Positions 43,864 to 53,687 are shown, counted from the first letter of the stretch. The stretch: DNA of 64,000 nt from Candidatus Epilinea brevis (GCA_016710785.1 JADJUE010000011.1:1-64000); one strand, 5' to 3'. Numbers and translations are program-made. Notes: generated by a model not told the origin, from the sequence alone.

Positions 43864-43933
43864 GCACGGGGCTGCGATTACGGGGCTGCGATCACAGCGC
43901 TGTGGTCACGGCGTTGCGATCAGACCGGTCGGA

Positions 43934-44374
43934 TCAGGCCGTCCCCACGAGCCCTTCCGCACGTCCAAACTGCTCGATCCGTTCGCCGATGGCGTCCCGC
44001 GCCGCGCGGAACCGCGCCAGCATCGCTTCGCGCGCCAAGGCGGGGTCATCGCTCGCCGGGTCCGCGATGGGCCAGTGCAACCTTCGCACCCGACCCAGGA
44101 ACACGGGACAGACCTCCTCGGCGCAGAGGGTGATGACGGTGTCAATGCCGGCCGGATCGATGCTGTCGACCGCCTTGGACCGCTGCTTGCCGATGTCCAC
44201 GCCGATCTCGCGCATGACGGCCACGGCGTAGGGGTTCACCCGCGAGGGCTCGCTGCCGGCGCTCTGCACGCGGGCCCGGTCGCCGAAGAGCCGGCGGGCC
44301 AGGCCTTCGGCCATCTGGCTGCGGGCGGAGTTGGCGACGCAGAGGAAGAGGAGGCCGGGGCGGGGGTCGGTCAT
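43934..44374 (-). CDS. arsC: arsenate reductase ArsC (low-molecular-weight phosphatase type)
   Basis: 146 residues. The P-loop is C12-VANSA-R18-SQMAEG, followed by the conserved DP region (DPASDDP). Two more Cys (84 and 89, LCAEEVCP) provide the relay used by the thioredoxin-coupled class. It reduces arsenate to arsenite for export by the adjacent Acr3. Four bp downstream of acr3, last gene of arsR-acr3-arsC. Confidence 0.93.
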   Translation of the reverse strand: MTDPRPGLLFLCVANSARSQMAEGLARRLFGDRARVQSAGSEPSRVNPYAVAVMREIGVDIGKQRSKAVDSIDPAGIDTVITLCAEEVCPVFLGRVRRLHWPIADPASDDPALAREAMLARFRAARDAIGERIEQFGRAEGLVGTA

Positions 44375-44378
44375 GACT

Positions 44379-45467
44379 TCAAACCTGGGACGCGGACGAC
44401 GGTACGGCTGCTCCGGGAAAGTAACGCCCGCGGAGCCACAGGGCCACGTTGACCAGGCCGATCAACACGGGCACCTCGACGAGCGGGCCGATGACCGCCG
44501 CAAAGGCCACGCCGCTGCCGATGCCGAAGCTGGCGACCGCGACGGCGATGGCCAGCTCGAAGTTGTTGGAGGCGGCGGTGAAGGAGAGGGTGGCGGACTG
44601 GGGATAGTCCGCGCCGGCCCTCCGGCTCATGAAGAAGGAGATGGCGAACATCAGCAGGAAGTAGACGAGCAACGGCGCCGCGATGCGCAGCACGTCCAGC
44701 GGCAACTGCAGGATGGTCTCGCCCTTCAGGGAGAACATGACCACGATGGTGAACAGAAGGGCCACCAGGGTGATGGGGCTGATGCGCGGGATGAAGGTCT
44801 GCTCGTACCAGCCGCGCCCCTTGGCCCGCACCAAGGCCTTCCGCGTCAGGAAGCCCGCCGCGAAGGGCAGGCCCAGGTAGATGGCGACGCTGCCGGCGAT
44901 CTCGCCGATGCTGATGTCCACCACCGCCCCCTCGAGCCCCAGCAGGCGAGGGAGCCACGTCGCGAAGATGTAGGCGTACAGCGGGAAGAACAGCACCTGG
45001 AAGATGGCGTTGAAGGCCACCAGCCCGGCGCAGTACTCGGTGTCGCCCTCCGCCAGGTCGTTCCACACGATGACCATGGCGATGCAGCGCGCCAGCCCGA
45101 TGAGGATGAGGCCCAGCATGTACTCCGGCTTGTCGCGCAGGAAGAGGACGGCCAGACCGAACATGAGCAAGGGGCCGATGACCCAGTTCTGTAGCAGCGA
45201 CAGGGTCAGCACCCGCTTGTTGCGGAAGACCCGCCCCAGCTCCTCGTAGCGCACCTTGGCCAACGGCGGGTACATCATGAGGATGAGGCCGATGGCGATG
45301 GGGATGGACGTGGTCCCGACGCTCAGGCCGTCGAGCGCGGTGGCGAAGCCGGGGGCGAAAGCGCCCAACGCGACGCCGCAGCCCATGGCCAGGAAGATCC
45401 ACAACGTGAGGTAGCGGTCGAGGAAGGACAAGCGGCCGGCGACACCGGGGCGAGAGGGTGGGTTCAT
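44379..45467 (-). CDS. acr3: arsenite efflux permease Acr3
   Basis: 362 residues with ten TM helices. Acr3 hallmarks: SIPIAIGLILMMYPPLAKVRYE, the essential Cys128 in GLARCIAMVIVWNDLA, and ATLSFTAASNNFELAIAVAVASFG near TM9. ATG 45467 is the first Met before the family start LSFLDRYLTLW. It exports arsenite driven by the proton gradient. It is 119 bp after arsR; that gap carries a second copy of the candidate ArsR site. Confidence 0.95.
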   Translation of the reverse strand: MNPPSRPGVAGRLSFLDRYLTLWIFLAMGCGVALGAFAPGFATALDGLSVGTTSIPIAIGLILMMYPPLAKVRYEELGRVFRNKRVLTLSLLQNWVIGPLLMFGLAVLFLRDKPEYMLGLILIGLARCIAMVIVWNDLAEGDTEYCAGLVAFNAIFQVLFFPLYAYIFATWLPRLLGLEGAVVDISIGEIAGSVAIYLGLPFAAGFLTRKALVRAKGRGWYEQTFIPRISPITLVALLFTIVVMFSLKGETILQLPLDVLRIAAPLLVYFLLMFAISFFMSRRAGADYPQSATLSFTAASNNFELAIAVAVASFGIGSGVAFAAVIGPLVEVPVLIGLVNVALWLRGRYFPGAAVPSSASQV

Positions 45468-45539
45468 GGCGCGGGAGCCTCGTTGGTGCTGGTGGGGATC
45501 ATCTCGTCGGACGCTTGTCTCGGGAGGCCTGATCAATAG

Positions 45540-45556
45540 CGATCATCTGATCGTCA
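45540..45556. promoter_or_regulatory. candidate ArsR site between arsR and acr3
   Basis: The complement reads atgacgatcagatgatcg, matching the element upstream of arsR with one extra base. It sits within a larger imperfect palindrome (about 45528-45570, flanked by tgatca on both sides). Confidence 0.5.
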
Positions 45557-45586
45557 TCAGACGATGATCAACCCCCTCTCGACAGC

Positions 45587-45934
45587 TCAGAGGCCGCCGA
45601 TGAGGGCCTTGACTCGCCGCAGGGTCCGCGGCTCCAAGCAGTAGGCGACGCGCGGACCGTCCACCTCGCCTCGGATGAGGCCGGCATCCTTCAGCACCTT
45701 GAGATGCTGGGACACGGTGGACTGCGCCAGCGGCAACTCGTCGACGATATCGCCGCAGACGCAGGCCTCGCTGCGCGCCAGCAGGCGCAGTATCTGCACC
45801 CGAGCGGCATGCCCCAAGGCCTTGGCCAACAGCGCCAGTTCCTCATCGGCCTCCGCGCCCTCGACCGGACGCAGGTCGGGCTGGGCGTCGGCAGGGGGGC
45901 AGCAGGATGCCGGGGATGAGGCGAGATGTTCCAT
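45587..45934 (-). CDS. arsR: ArsR/SmtB-family arsenic-responsive repressor
   Basis: 115 residues. Winged helix with recognition region LPLAQSTVSQHLKVLKDAGLI. The As(III) site is the Cys58-Val-Cys60 pair in EACVCGDIV, the classic alpha-3 position. Cys11-Cys12 at the N-terminus could add ligands. It heads the arsR-acr3-arsC operon and probably autoregulates through the element overlapping its -10 box. Confidence 0.93.
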   Translation of the reverse strand: MEHLASSPASCCPPADAQPDLRPVEGAEADEELALLAKALGHAARVQILRLLARSEACVCGDIVDELPLAQSTVSQHLKVLKDAGLIRGEVDGPRVAYCLEPRTLRRVKALIGGL

Positions 45935-45940
45935 CGTGAG

Positions 45941-45972
45941 ATGACGATAGATGATCGGGAGTGCAGAGGCAA
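45941..45972 (-). promoter_or_regulatory. arsR promoter with overlapping operator
   Basis: Minus-strand TTGCCT (45972-45967), 17-bp spacer and TATCGT (45949-45944). The element atgacgatagatgatcg (45941-45957) covers the -10, consistent with repression by ArsR. Confidence 0.6.
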
Positions 45973-46002
45973 GCCGGCAGCGGCCTCAGGGCGATCCGTC
46001 GA

Positions 46003-46245
46003 TCATCGCTCATGCAGCTCGTCCCGACTGACCTGTATCGTACCGCCAGTACCGAGGTCGGCTGGCGCGCTCAGCCACGCCAGGTGATGCCGCCGCGCCC
46101 GGGCATAGCGGCTCTCCTGCGCCACGAGGTCTTCCAGGGCGCGCGCGAGCAGGCTGGAAATGGATGTCTGCCTTTGCGCGGCGATGACCTTGACGCGCCG
46201 CAAGACATCCTTGGGCAGAGACACCGTGACATTCTGGGTATCCAT
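46003..46245 (-). CDS. ribbon-helix-helix antitoxin-like protein (orphan)
   Basis: 80 residues from ATG 46245, preceded by GGAGGT. The N-terminus NVTVSLPKDVLRRVKVIAAQRQ is a CopG/RHH DNA-binding pattern (beta strand, then two helices). The C-terminus is charged and aromatic. No toxin gene is adjacent downstream, where only arsR follows, so it may be a solitary regulator or the remnant of a toxin-antitoxin pair. Confidence 0.7.
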   Translation of the reverse strand: MDTQNVTVSLPKDVLRRVKVIAAQRQTSISSLLARALEDLVAQESRYARARRHHLAWLSAPADLGTGGTIQVSRDELHER

Positions 46246-46345
46246 GACTACCTCCACGTAAAGCAGGGTAGCACGAAAACGCGTGACTGGTGTTCCGTCG
46301 ACTCCAGGCCGCGCAACGACCGCATGACCGCCCCGGACCCTCCCA

Positions 46346-49300
46346 TCACCGCGTCAGCCCTCCACACCACGGCAACCACACCCGCCCCACCTCCGCCCGC
46401 GGCGCCAGACGCCGGAAGCCCGTCACCGGCAGTTCGTGCAGCAGAGCGCCCGCTCCGTCCAGCAGCCGGGCGGTCCAGCGCTCATCCGCGCGGCCCGGGA
46501 TGCCCGTGGCGGTCAGCTCCAGGACGGATGCGCCTCCCAAGGGCGGCTCCAAGCGGATGCGCAGGACCTCGTTCCAGTTGTGGCGGCCGGCGTCGTAGAT
46601 CAGGTGTCGGGGCTCAGCGATATACCGTGTCCCTTCCGTGGCGCCATCGACGCCCAGGCTCAGCCAGGCTGCTGCCAAGGCCGCCGGCGCGTACGGAACC
46701 AGGCCGCGATCCGCGCCGTAGCGCAAAGTCAGGACCGTCCGTCCCGCCGTCCCGAAGTCCAGCATCAAGCGCTCGTCCGGCAGGGAGGGCAGGGCGCAGG
46801 GTTGCAATCGCGCCGCCGGCCGGCCATCCACCGTGCCCCAGAGCGGCGCGTCCCGGAGCAAGGTCGCCTCGTCCAGGCGCAGCAGGTTGGGCTCGGCGGC
46901 GCGCAGGGCCGGCAGCTCCAGGCTCAGGACGACAGCGTGAGGGCCGGCGCGGAAGGCCTGGCTCAGGCGCAGGCTGCGCAGCTCGGGGCGGCCCGCCACC
47001 AGGTCGATGTCCAGACGCCCAGGGCCCTCGGCTGTCGCCGGGATGGCTTCGGGGCCGAGTCGCGGCGGGGACCAGAGGTCCACCGCCAGGGTACCGGTGA
47101 TCAAGGGCAGGGTCAGCTCCCCCGCACGCAGGGTGGTCTGCAGGAAGTCAGCCTCCTCTGTGGCCGCGTCCTCCGCCTCGCGCCAGGCGGCGCAGAGCGG
47201 CAGGCCCGCGGGTCCGCCGGGGGCGGGGCGACCGGGCAGTTCCAGCCTGGCGAAGCCCTCCGCCGCCCGTCCGGTAGCGTCGGCGGCCAGGTAGGGCCGC
47301 ACCTGCTTGAAGACCAGCTCCCCCTCGGGGGTCAGCTTGAACTCCAGGTCCAGGAAGATCAGCGCCGGGTCGTGGCCCTCCGGATCCACCGCATAGCTGT
47401 CGCGCAGCTGCAGGAGCAGCGCTCCCAAGCGATGCAGCTGTGGGTCGCTCAGCACCTGCGCCCCCGGTGGTACCAGCGAGGAGGTCTGCTCGCGGCGGAT
47501 GCGCGCCACGCGGCCCTCCTTCACCTCCAACACGTCCCGCTCCGGCACCGCGCCCGGCTCCGGCAGGACCACCGAGGCGTCGCCCGGCTGCACGTTGATC
47601 ACCAGTTCGTCGGCCGTCGGGTTCAGCGGGTTGCCGGTGAAGGCCACGCCCTGGGCCACTTCGTCCAGGAAGGCCGGTGAGATGAGGATGCCCATGGCCG
47701 CGCGGCTCTGATCCATGCCGTACCAGGCCCGTTCACTGACCGCCCGATCGCTCCACAGGCTGGCCCAGACCCGCCGCAGCCCACGGCGAATCGTCCGCTC
47801 CTCCGGCTGCAGGGGGTCGCAGAGGGAAGGGCCTTTGCTGTCGCCGTCCTCGCCGTCGGCCACGCAGACCGAGGTGGAGTCGTAGAGCCCGGCGCCACTG
47901 AACACCAGGCCGTCCTCCATGTTGGAGGAGGAGCGGAAGCGCACCATCCGCCGCTCGCCGAAGACCGGGCGGATGGCGGCGGCGATGGCCGCCACCGTCT
48001 CGTCGGGGATCAGCGAGTCGCCGTCGCGCATCGCCGCACGCAGCCGGTCCAGCCGCGCCGCCCGCCAGGCGGGGTCGGTCTGGAAACGGGCGTCGGCCAG
48101 GAGGGCCGCCAGGTGCAGGTCCAGGGTGCGGGTGAGCGGGGCGACCGCCTCGTCGCGGATCTCGTTCTGCCGCAGGAAGCGGTCGTAATGCTGGAAGGGA
48201 ATCGCCAGGCCCGTCGCCCGGTTTCGCTCCGGCAGGAGCGGCCCCAGCCGGGCCAGGTTGGCCGCCTTGGCCCCCACCAGGCGCAGGCCGCCGGCCTCCC
48301 GCGCCGCCAGGTCCTCCAGGCGCAGGATGGCGCCATCCGTCAGGTCCGGCGGCGGGACGACGAGCGGCGTCGGCCGGATGCGCGCCCAGTAGGCCTGCGC
48401 TTCGGCCGGTTCCACGTCAGGCTTCACCTGCCAGCCGGCGCGGCTGACGGTGAGCCGTACCAGGTGGCCGTCCAGGGCACGCAGCCGCTCGGGGGCATGA
48501 GCCAGGTAGGCGTTGGGCGTGCCACGCCGCGCCGAGCGCACCGCCAGATGCGAGAGCTCGCCCTGTGGCGAGCCGGTCAGCACCGCCCCCACCACCTGCG
48601 CCAGGTCGGTGGGCGCGCGGTCCAGGACGACGATGTCCTGCCAGCTCAGCTGGGCATCGGCCAGCTGGTCGACGCTCAGGATGCGCACGGTCCCGTAGGC
48701 CTCGCCCAGGGTGTAGGCCGCGTACCCGGGATCGGGCGCCGGTTGGGGGAAGGCCAGGGGGCAGTCCAAGGGCGGCCAAGCCGCGGCGTCGCGGATCGCC
48801 TCCGGCTGGGTGGGGCTGTAGACCAGGGGGCGACGCCGGAAGGCGCGGCTCAGCGCGCGGCAGACGTCCCGCACCTCGTCCAAGCGGGGCAGCTCGGCCG
48901 CGTCAGCGCTGTCCGTGTACAGGTCGAAGCCGTAGACCGTCCGCCCGTCGGCGTCGCCGAAGGCGCGCAGGCCGCCGGCCCAGAGCAGGCGGGTGGCCCG
49001 CCGCGCGGAGAGGGCGGTGTAGTCCTCTTCGCTCAAGGCCCCGAACTGCTCCGGAAAGGCGACGCGCAGGAAGTCCAGGTGCAAGGGGAAGCGGCTGACG
49101 TCCTGGAAGGCGGCGGCGAAGGGGAGGTCGGGGGTGGGGGCGTCCGCCGCCAGCAGGAACTTGCCCAGCCGCCCGCCCTGGGCGGCGGCCACGGACAGTG
49201 CCGCCCAGTCGGCCGAGGCGCGAAGTTCCGGACGCCAGCCGTCCGGCGGGGCGACCGGCGCTGCATCGCGCACGCAGCGGACCAGGCCGCCATGGGCCTT

Positions 49301-50567
49301 GGCCGGAACGGTGCGCGCGTTCACGTGGTGGCGGGTGATGGGCGGCAGGGCGGTGACAAACCAGGCCTCGTTCTGCCCTGGCCCGCCTTCCTTGCCCCGG
49401 ATCGACGTCGTCGAGGACCACCAGCGCGCGCGGCTGTCGATGTCGTGCACCGCTCCGCCGCCCTGGGGGGCGTTGGGGAAGGCCGCGGGATCCTGCGGGC
49501 TGTCGGCCCGGCCGAACTGGGTGATGCTGAGCAGTTCCTGCACGTTGGGCAGGCGCCAGTCGTCGTGCCCGCCGTAGCCCAGGGCGGCGCAGCGGTCGAC
49601 GGCGGTCTGCCAGTCCATCGGCGCGCTCAGATCCTGGTCGCCGCCCACGCCACCGTCCGCCCCCGCGCCGCCGTGCCCATCCAGGCGCAAGGGGTCGCGC
49701 AGCCACATCAGGCCCGTGTTCAGATCGGTGACCAGGTTCTCGGCGGCGCGGTCGATGGTCCCGTCGTCCTGCCAGGCATAGGACGGCTGCCCAGCCGCGG
49801 CGCAGATGCCCGTCGTCCTCTCCCTGCGGCGGGTCGACCGGCGCGGTGCCGGCGTAGCTGCGCGTCTGCCCGGTCTGCAGCAGGACCACCGGATCGTCCA
49901 CCGCGGCGTCGCGCACGGGGCGGATGGAGAAGGACATGGCCTTGTGCCAGGGATGGGCATGCCCGTCGACGAAGTTGACGTAGTAGGCCTCCTCGGCCTG
50001 CAGGGGGCTGGTGGTGGCGGTCCAGAAGTAGGGGCTGGCCAGGTCGTCCAGCGCGGGCCCGAACACCCGGGGCTCCCAGGCGGGCAGAGCGCGGCCGAAA
50101 TCCACCAGGCTCTGCAGCTCCTGGACGTTGGGCAGGCGCCAGTCGCTGAAGCCGGCATGGTCCAGGGCCGCCACGGCACGGCGGGCCGCCTCCCAGTCCA
50201 TGATGGCGTTCGGCCCCTCAGGCCCCGAACCGGGCTCGCGGAAGGCCCGGGCCAAGTGGCGAACCCACATCAGGCCGGTCTGTGGATCGACGACCACGTT
50301 GTCCGCCTCGGTCGCGGGCGGCCAGGCGAGGTCCGCGGGCCATTCATGCAGGCGGCCACGGATGAGGTCGCCGTCGTCGCCGTTGCCCTCGGCCGGCAGG
50401 GCCACGTTGCCGCGCCAGCCGCTGGTCTGACCGGAGGACAGGAGGCGGCGGTCGGGATTGGGCAGGGGGGCGTCGGCGGCGACGGGAACGGATGCGGACG
50501 CCGTCGCGAGCACGAGCAGGATGGCCGGCAGGGAGGCGCGGCATGCTGTGGACAGGCCTGACGTCAT
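46346..50567 (-). pseudogene. secreted DUF1566 x2 / PEP-synthase-type protein, split by a one-base frameshift
   Basis: About 1406 residues if repaired. ATG 50567 (GAGGTG upstream) begins a signal peptide (about 1-32). First DUF1566/Lcl domain: PQTGLMWVRH...DWRLPNVQELQSLVDFGR. The frame is lost near 49791-49801: '...GHLRRG' then one extra T before 'QPSYAWQDDGTIDR', which opens the second DUF1566 domain (NTGLMWLRDP...DWRLPNVQELLS). A central unknown region precedes a PPDK_N-like ATP-grasp domain: GAKAANLARLGPLLP, FRSSSNMEDGLVFSGAGLYDST and GVAFTGNPLNP. The C-terminal about 330 residues are beta-rich. The phospho-His domain is absent. Function unknown; frameshift may be real or an error. Confidence 0.75.
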
Positions 50568-50773
50568 AGGGCACCTCGCAGATCGGGCGGCGCCGGTGGC
50601 TTCCGACACAGAGCATAGGCCCCCGCGGCGGCGGTGGCCAACAGGATGGCGTCTTGATCACCCTATGCCAATGCCGTCGCGCACGGCAGGGTCACGATAC
50701 GCGCCGCGGGGCCGCCGGGTGACCCAGATCACTGCTGTTTGGACAACCACATGCCCACGCACATACTTGGCGC

Positions 50774-51031
50774 ATGGCCAAGTCGAAACGGGTGCAGATC
50801 CTGATGGAGCCGGATGAGTTCGCCGCGCTGACGGACATCGCTCAGCGGCGCGGCTCGACCGTGTCGGAACTGCTGCGCGATGCCGCACGGACCCAATTCC
50901 TCATGCGCGCCGAGCGTGCGCGGCGGCGCGAGGCGGCGCAACGGTTCCTGGAACATCCCGACACCGCACTTCCGATCTGGCCGGAATTAGAAGTTGAGAT
51001 CGAGAGCCGACGTGGCCCGGCTGTTCATTGA
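50774..51031 (+). CDS. ribbon-helix-helix antitoxin of an RHH/PIN pair
   Basis: 85 residues. The N-terminus KRVQILMEPDEFAALTDIAQRRGSTVSELLRDAAR is the RHH DNA-binding fold; the C-terminal third is the likely toxin-binding part (PIWPELEVEIESRRG). It overlaps the PIN gene, as usual for type II modules. It should neutralise the toxin and repress the promoter. Confidence 0.85.
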   Translation: MAKSKRVQILMEPDEFAALTDIAQRRGSTVSELLRDAARTQFLMRAERARRREAAQRFLEHPDTALPIWPELEVEIESRRGPAVH

Positions 51032-51434
51032 CAGCAACGTGTTCTTGTACGCGATCGGCGCGCCAAGCCCTTACCGCGAGTCTTGCCGTACCGTCCTCGC
51101 GGCCGTAGGAGATGGCGACCTGGATGCCGTGACCAGCAGCGAGGTGCTGCAAGAGTTGCTCCACGTGAGGTCGCGACGGTTGGGCATGGCGGATGCGACC
51201 AGCGCGGTCCGCCAGGCCGCCGCGCTGGTCTCCGAGGTGCTGCCGGTGACGTCGGCCGACGTATTGGATGCCTGCGACCTGCTGGAGCAGCTGCCTCAGC
51301 TGCAGGCTCGGGATGCACTCCATGTCGCTGTGATGCGTTCCGCGGGGATTGTGCGCCTGGTCTCCATCGACCAGGGCTTCGACGCGGTGCCCGGCATCGA
51401 GCGTGTCGATCCCCAACAGGCCCTGGTCGGATAA
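51012..51434 (+). CDS. PIN-domain ribonuclease toxin (VapC type)
   Basis: 140 residues from GTG 51012 (20-bp overlap with the antitoxin gene); ATG 50994 is an alternative adding six residues. Acidic active-site residues: Asp in LFIDSNVFLYA, Glu in SSEVLQELL, Asp in ARDALHVAVM and Asp in SIDQGFD. These coordinate Mg2+ for RNA cleavage, often of tRNA or rRNA. Complete and probably active. Confidence 0.9.
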   Translation: MARLFIDSNVFLYAIGAPSPYRESCRTVLAAVGDGDLDAVTSSEVLQELLHVRSRRLGMADATSAVRQAAALVSEVLPVTSADVLDACDLLEQLPQLQARDALHVAVMRSAGIVRLVSIDQGFDAVPGIERVDPQQALVG

Positions 51435-51465
51435 CCTGCCGGCATAGCAGGTCGCCAAAGCTCCC

Positions 51466-51960
51466 ATGCCCCCCATCCACCCCGTCACCCGTCACATGTT
51501 TGCCGGCGACGCCTTCAGCCAGTGGCTGGGCATCACCGTGCTCTCTGCCGCGCCGGGCGCCTGCGAGCTGGCGATGCGGGTGCGGCCGGAGATGCTCAAC
51601 GGCTTCGGCATCCTGCACGGCGGCGTCAGCTACAGCCTGGCCGACTCGGCCCTGGCCTTCGCCTCCAACAGCCACGGGCGTCAGGCCCTGTCCATCGAGA
51701 CGAGCATCAGCCATGTGCGCGCCCCTCGCGCCGGCGAGCTGCTGCGCGCGGTGGCCGCGGAGCTCAGCCTGAGCCCGCGTATCGGCATCTACCAGGTGCG
51801 GGTGGCCGACGAGCAGGACCGCACGGTGGCGCTGTTCAAGGGCACGGTGTTCCGCACGGAGCGGGATTGGGAGCTGGGCGGGCCTCACCCCCCGGCCCCC
51901 TCTCCCGCCGGAGCAGGAGAGGGAGAGCTTCGTCCGCCGACCGATGGAGGGAAGTCGTAG
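51466..51960 (+). CDS. PaaI-family hotdog thioesterase
   Basis: 164 residues. The hotdog core covers 1-137 with the PaaI motif LNGFGILHGGVSYSLADSALAFASNS; Asn and Asp are the expected catalytic pair. Relatives hydrolyse phenylacetyl-type CoA thioesters. The last about 27 residues (from GGPHPPAPSPAGAGEGEL) are not part of the fold: they are encoded by a dispersed repeat that has extended the gene. The downstream gene starts 2 bp after the stop. Confidence 0.88.
   Translation: MPPIHPVTRHMFAGDAFSQWLGITVLSAAPGACELAMRVRPEMLNGFGILHGGVSYSLADSALAFASNSHGRQALSIETSISHVRAPRAGELLRAVAAELSLSPRIGIYQVRVADEQDRTVALFKGTVFRTERDWELGGPHPPAPSPAGAGEGELRPPTDGGKS
51882..51928. repeat. dispersed palindromic repeat within the paaI 3' end
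   Basis: cctcacccccc...cccctctccc followed by ggagaggg: arms ccctctcc (51898-51905) and ggagaggg (51916-51923). This composition is typical of a short interspersed palindrome family; it encodes the C-terminal PHPPAPSP...GEGEL extension. Confidence 0.65.
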
Positions 51961-51961
51961 G

Positions 51962-52846
51962 ATGAGCGGCGGGCGGATAGGCCTGTTCAGCAGCCTGACC
52001 AGCGGCGGCTCGCGGGAGCTCCTGCGGGCTGTGCTGGGCGCGATGGCCGAAGGCGCCCTGGGCGGTGCCGAGGCCGCCTTCCTTATGGTGGACCGCGGGC
52101 CGGGCGAGGCGGCGGAGACGGACGCCGCGGTGACCGCCCTGGCCGCGGCCTTCCCGGGCCTGCCCATCCTGCGCGAGTCGGCGGCCGGCTTCGAGGCGGC
52201 GCGGCGCAAGGCGGCGCGCGCCGCCGGCGACCAGGACGCTCTGGAGGCCTGGCGCGACGCCTTCTACGCCCATGTGGCGCCGCGCCTGCCGCGGGCGGAG
52301 CTGGACCTGCTGCTGGGCGACATGTGGATCTGGGGACCGGCCCAATGCGCCGCCCGCCGCGGGGTCAACCTGCATCCCTCTCTGCCTTCGGGCCCTCTGG
52401 GCAAGATGTGGTTCGACGTGGTCTGGGACCTCATCGCCCAGGAGGCGCCGGAATCCGGGGTCATGCTGCACCAGGTGACCACCGCGGTGGACGAAGGGCC
52501 GGTGGTGGCTTGGTGCCGCTACGGCCTGCGCGGCCGGGAGCTGGACCCGCTCTGGACCCTGTTGCCCGCGGACCCGGCCGAGCGCGCGGCTCTCATCGCC
52601 CGCGAGCGAGCCCTGAAACGCGAGTCGGTCCATCCTCTGTTCCGCGCCCTCCGCGCTGCGGGCTACGCCCGCGAGCTGCCGCTGATCCTGGAGACGGTGC
52701 GCGCGGTGGGTGAGGGCAGACTGCGGCTGACGGCGGACGGGGTGGAAGATGGGTTCGGGAAAGCTCTACTGGAGGGCTTGGAGCTGAGCACGGCGGTGGA
52801 GGAGCGGGTGGGTGCGAGTCGTGGGACCGGGCTGCCTAGCGCCTGA
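51962..52846 (+). CDS. formyltransferase-family protein (GART/PurN-like fold)
   Basis: 294 residues. ATG 51962 follows the paaI stop. The N-terminus RIGLFSSLTSGGSRELLRAVL resembles the formyltransferase nucleotide fold, and the middle has the characteristic NLHPSLPSGPLGKMWFDVVWDLI and HQVTTAVDEGPVVAWCRY (Asn-x-His active site and Asp). It is longer than PurN (about 210). The usual HPSLLP sequence is altered to HPSLPS, so the substrate may not be GAR. Confidence 0.82.
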   Translation: MSGGRIGLFSSLTSGGSRELLRAVLGAMAEGALGGAEAAFLMVDRGPGEAAETDAAVTALAAAFPGLPILRESAAGFEAARRKAARAAGDQDALEAWRDAFYAHVAPRLPRAELDLLLGDMWIWGPAQCAARRGVNLHPSLPSGPLGKMWFDVVWDLIAQEAPESGVMLHQVTTAVDEGPVVAWCRYGLRGRELDPLWTLLPADPAERAALIARERALKRESVHPLFRALRAAGYARELPLILETVRAVGEGRLRLTADGVEDGFGKALLEGLELSTAVEERVGASRGTGLPSA

Positions 52847-52855
52847 GTCCGACCC

Positions 52856-53539
52856 TCACGCGCCGCTGGCGTCTTGCCGCCGCACTATTTCATGGATCCA
52901 GATCGGGGCGAAGGGCGAGGTGCAGCCCTTGGAGACGGGATAGTCGCGGTAGATGCCCAGGGCCTCGCCGATGGCCAGGGCGCGGGGGCGCAGCGCGGGG
53001 ACGTGGATGCCGATGTTGGCCAGGCAGGTGTTCATCGGCCACTGCGGCTCCGGGGCGGCGGTCTTCATATCGGCTTCGATGCGGTCCAGCAGGGCCGGCA
53101 GGTCGAGTCCCTCCGGGCTGTGGGCGACCCGGTCGGCTGTCTGGCCCCAGCCGGCGCGCGCCGCCCAGGGATTGGCGTCGGCCATCCAGCGCTGGCGGAG
53201 CGCCTCCTTGTCAGGGTGCTTCTTGACCACGTAGGCGCCGAGCCAGTCCGCCAGCTGCGCGACCGAGGCAGAGCGCACCATTTGGTCCAGTTCCTCGGCC
53301 GACAGCAGCTTGGGCCTGAGCAACAGGATGGCCAGGAGCCGGGCGTCGAGGTTTCCGGTCTCCCAGAGCGACAGGGCCAGGGCATGGTCGGCCTTGATCT
53401 CGTCGGCCAGCTTGCGGATGTCGCCAAGCCGGACGCCGAATTGCTGGTCGCCGGCACCATTCCTGCTGCTATGGGCCCGCAGCTTGGGTTCGCCGAGCGC
53501 CTCGAGCCTGGCCAGCGCGGCTTCGGGTGTCATCTTCAT
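52856..53539 (-). CDS. AlkD-like DNA alkylation repair (HEAT-repeat) protein
   Basis: 227 residues, helical HEAT-like repeats. Recognisable stretches are FGVRLGDIRKLADEIKADHALALSLWETGNLDARLLAILL, the WADxxG-type segment QLADWLGAYVVKKHP and the late WPMNTCLANIGIHVP. The family includes AlkD glycosylases that excise alkylated purines, but this branch also has non-enzymatic members. It ends convergently with the formyltransferase gene. Confidence 0.8.
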   Translation of the reverse strand: MKMTPEAALARLEALGEPKLRAHSSRNGAGDQQFGVRLGDIRKLADEIKADHALALSLWETGNLDARLLAILLLRPKLLSAEELDQMVRSASVAQLADWLGAYVVKKHPDKEALRQRWMADANPWAARAGWGQTADRVAHSPEGLDLPALLDRIEADMKTAAPEPQWPMNTCLANIGIHVPALRPRALAIGEALGIYRDYPVSKGCTSPFAPIWIHEIVRRQDASGA

Positions 53540-53687
53540 TGGGGGGCGCCTCCGGAAGGGGTAACGGGCGGATTGGACTGAGAAGCGCGTCTGGTGGTGG
53601 CAGTGTCAGGTGGCTGAGGATCACGGTGGCTGTGGCAGCGGCCACGGTGGCCAGGAGCACATGAGGGATCAAGACAGTCGGCCCTTC

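Noticed and set aside
53469..53672. Minus-strand frame with a hydrophobic start
   Set aside because: It overlaps the AlkD-like gene start in another frame and has no ribosome site. It may hold the displaced end of the broken membrane protein, but is not a gene.
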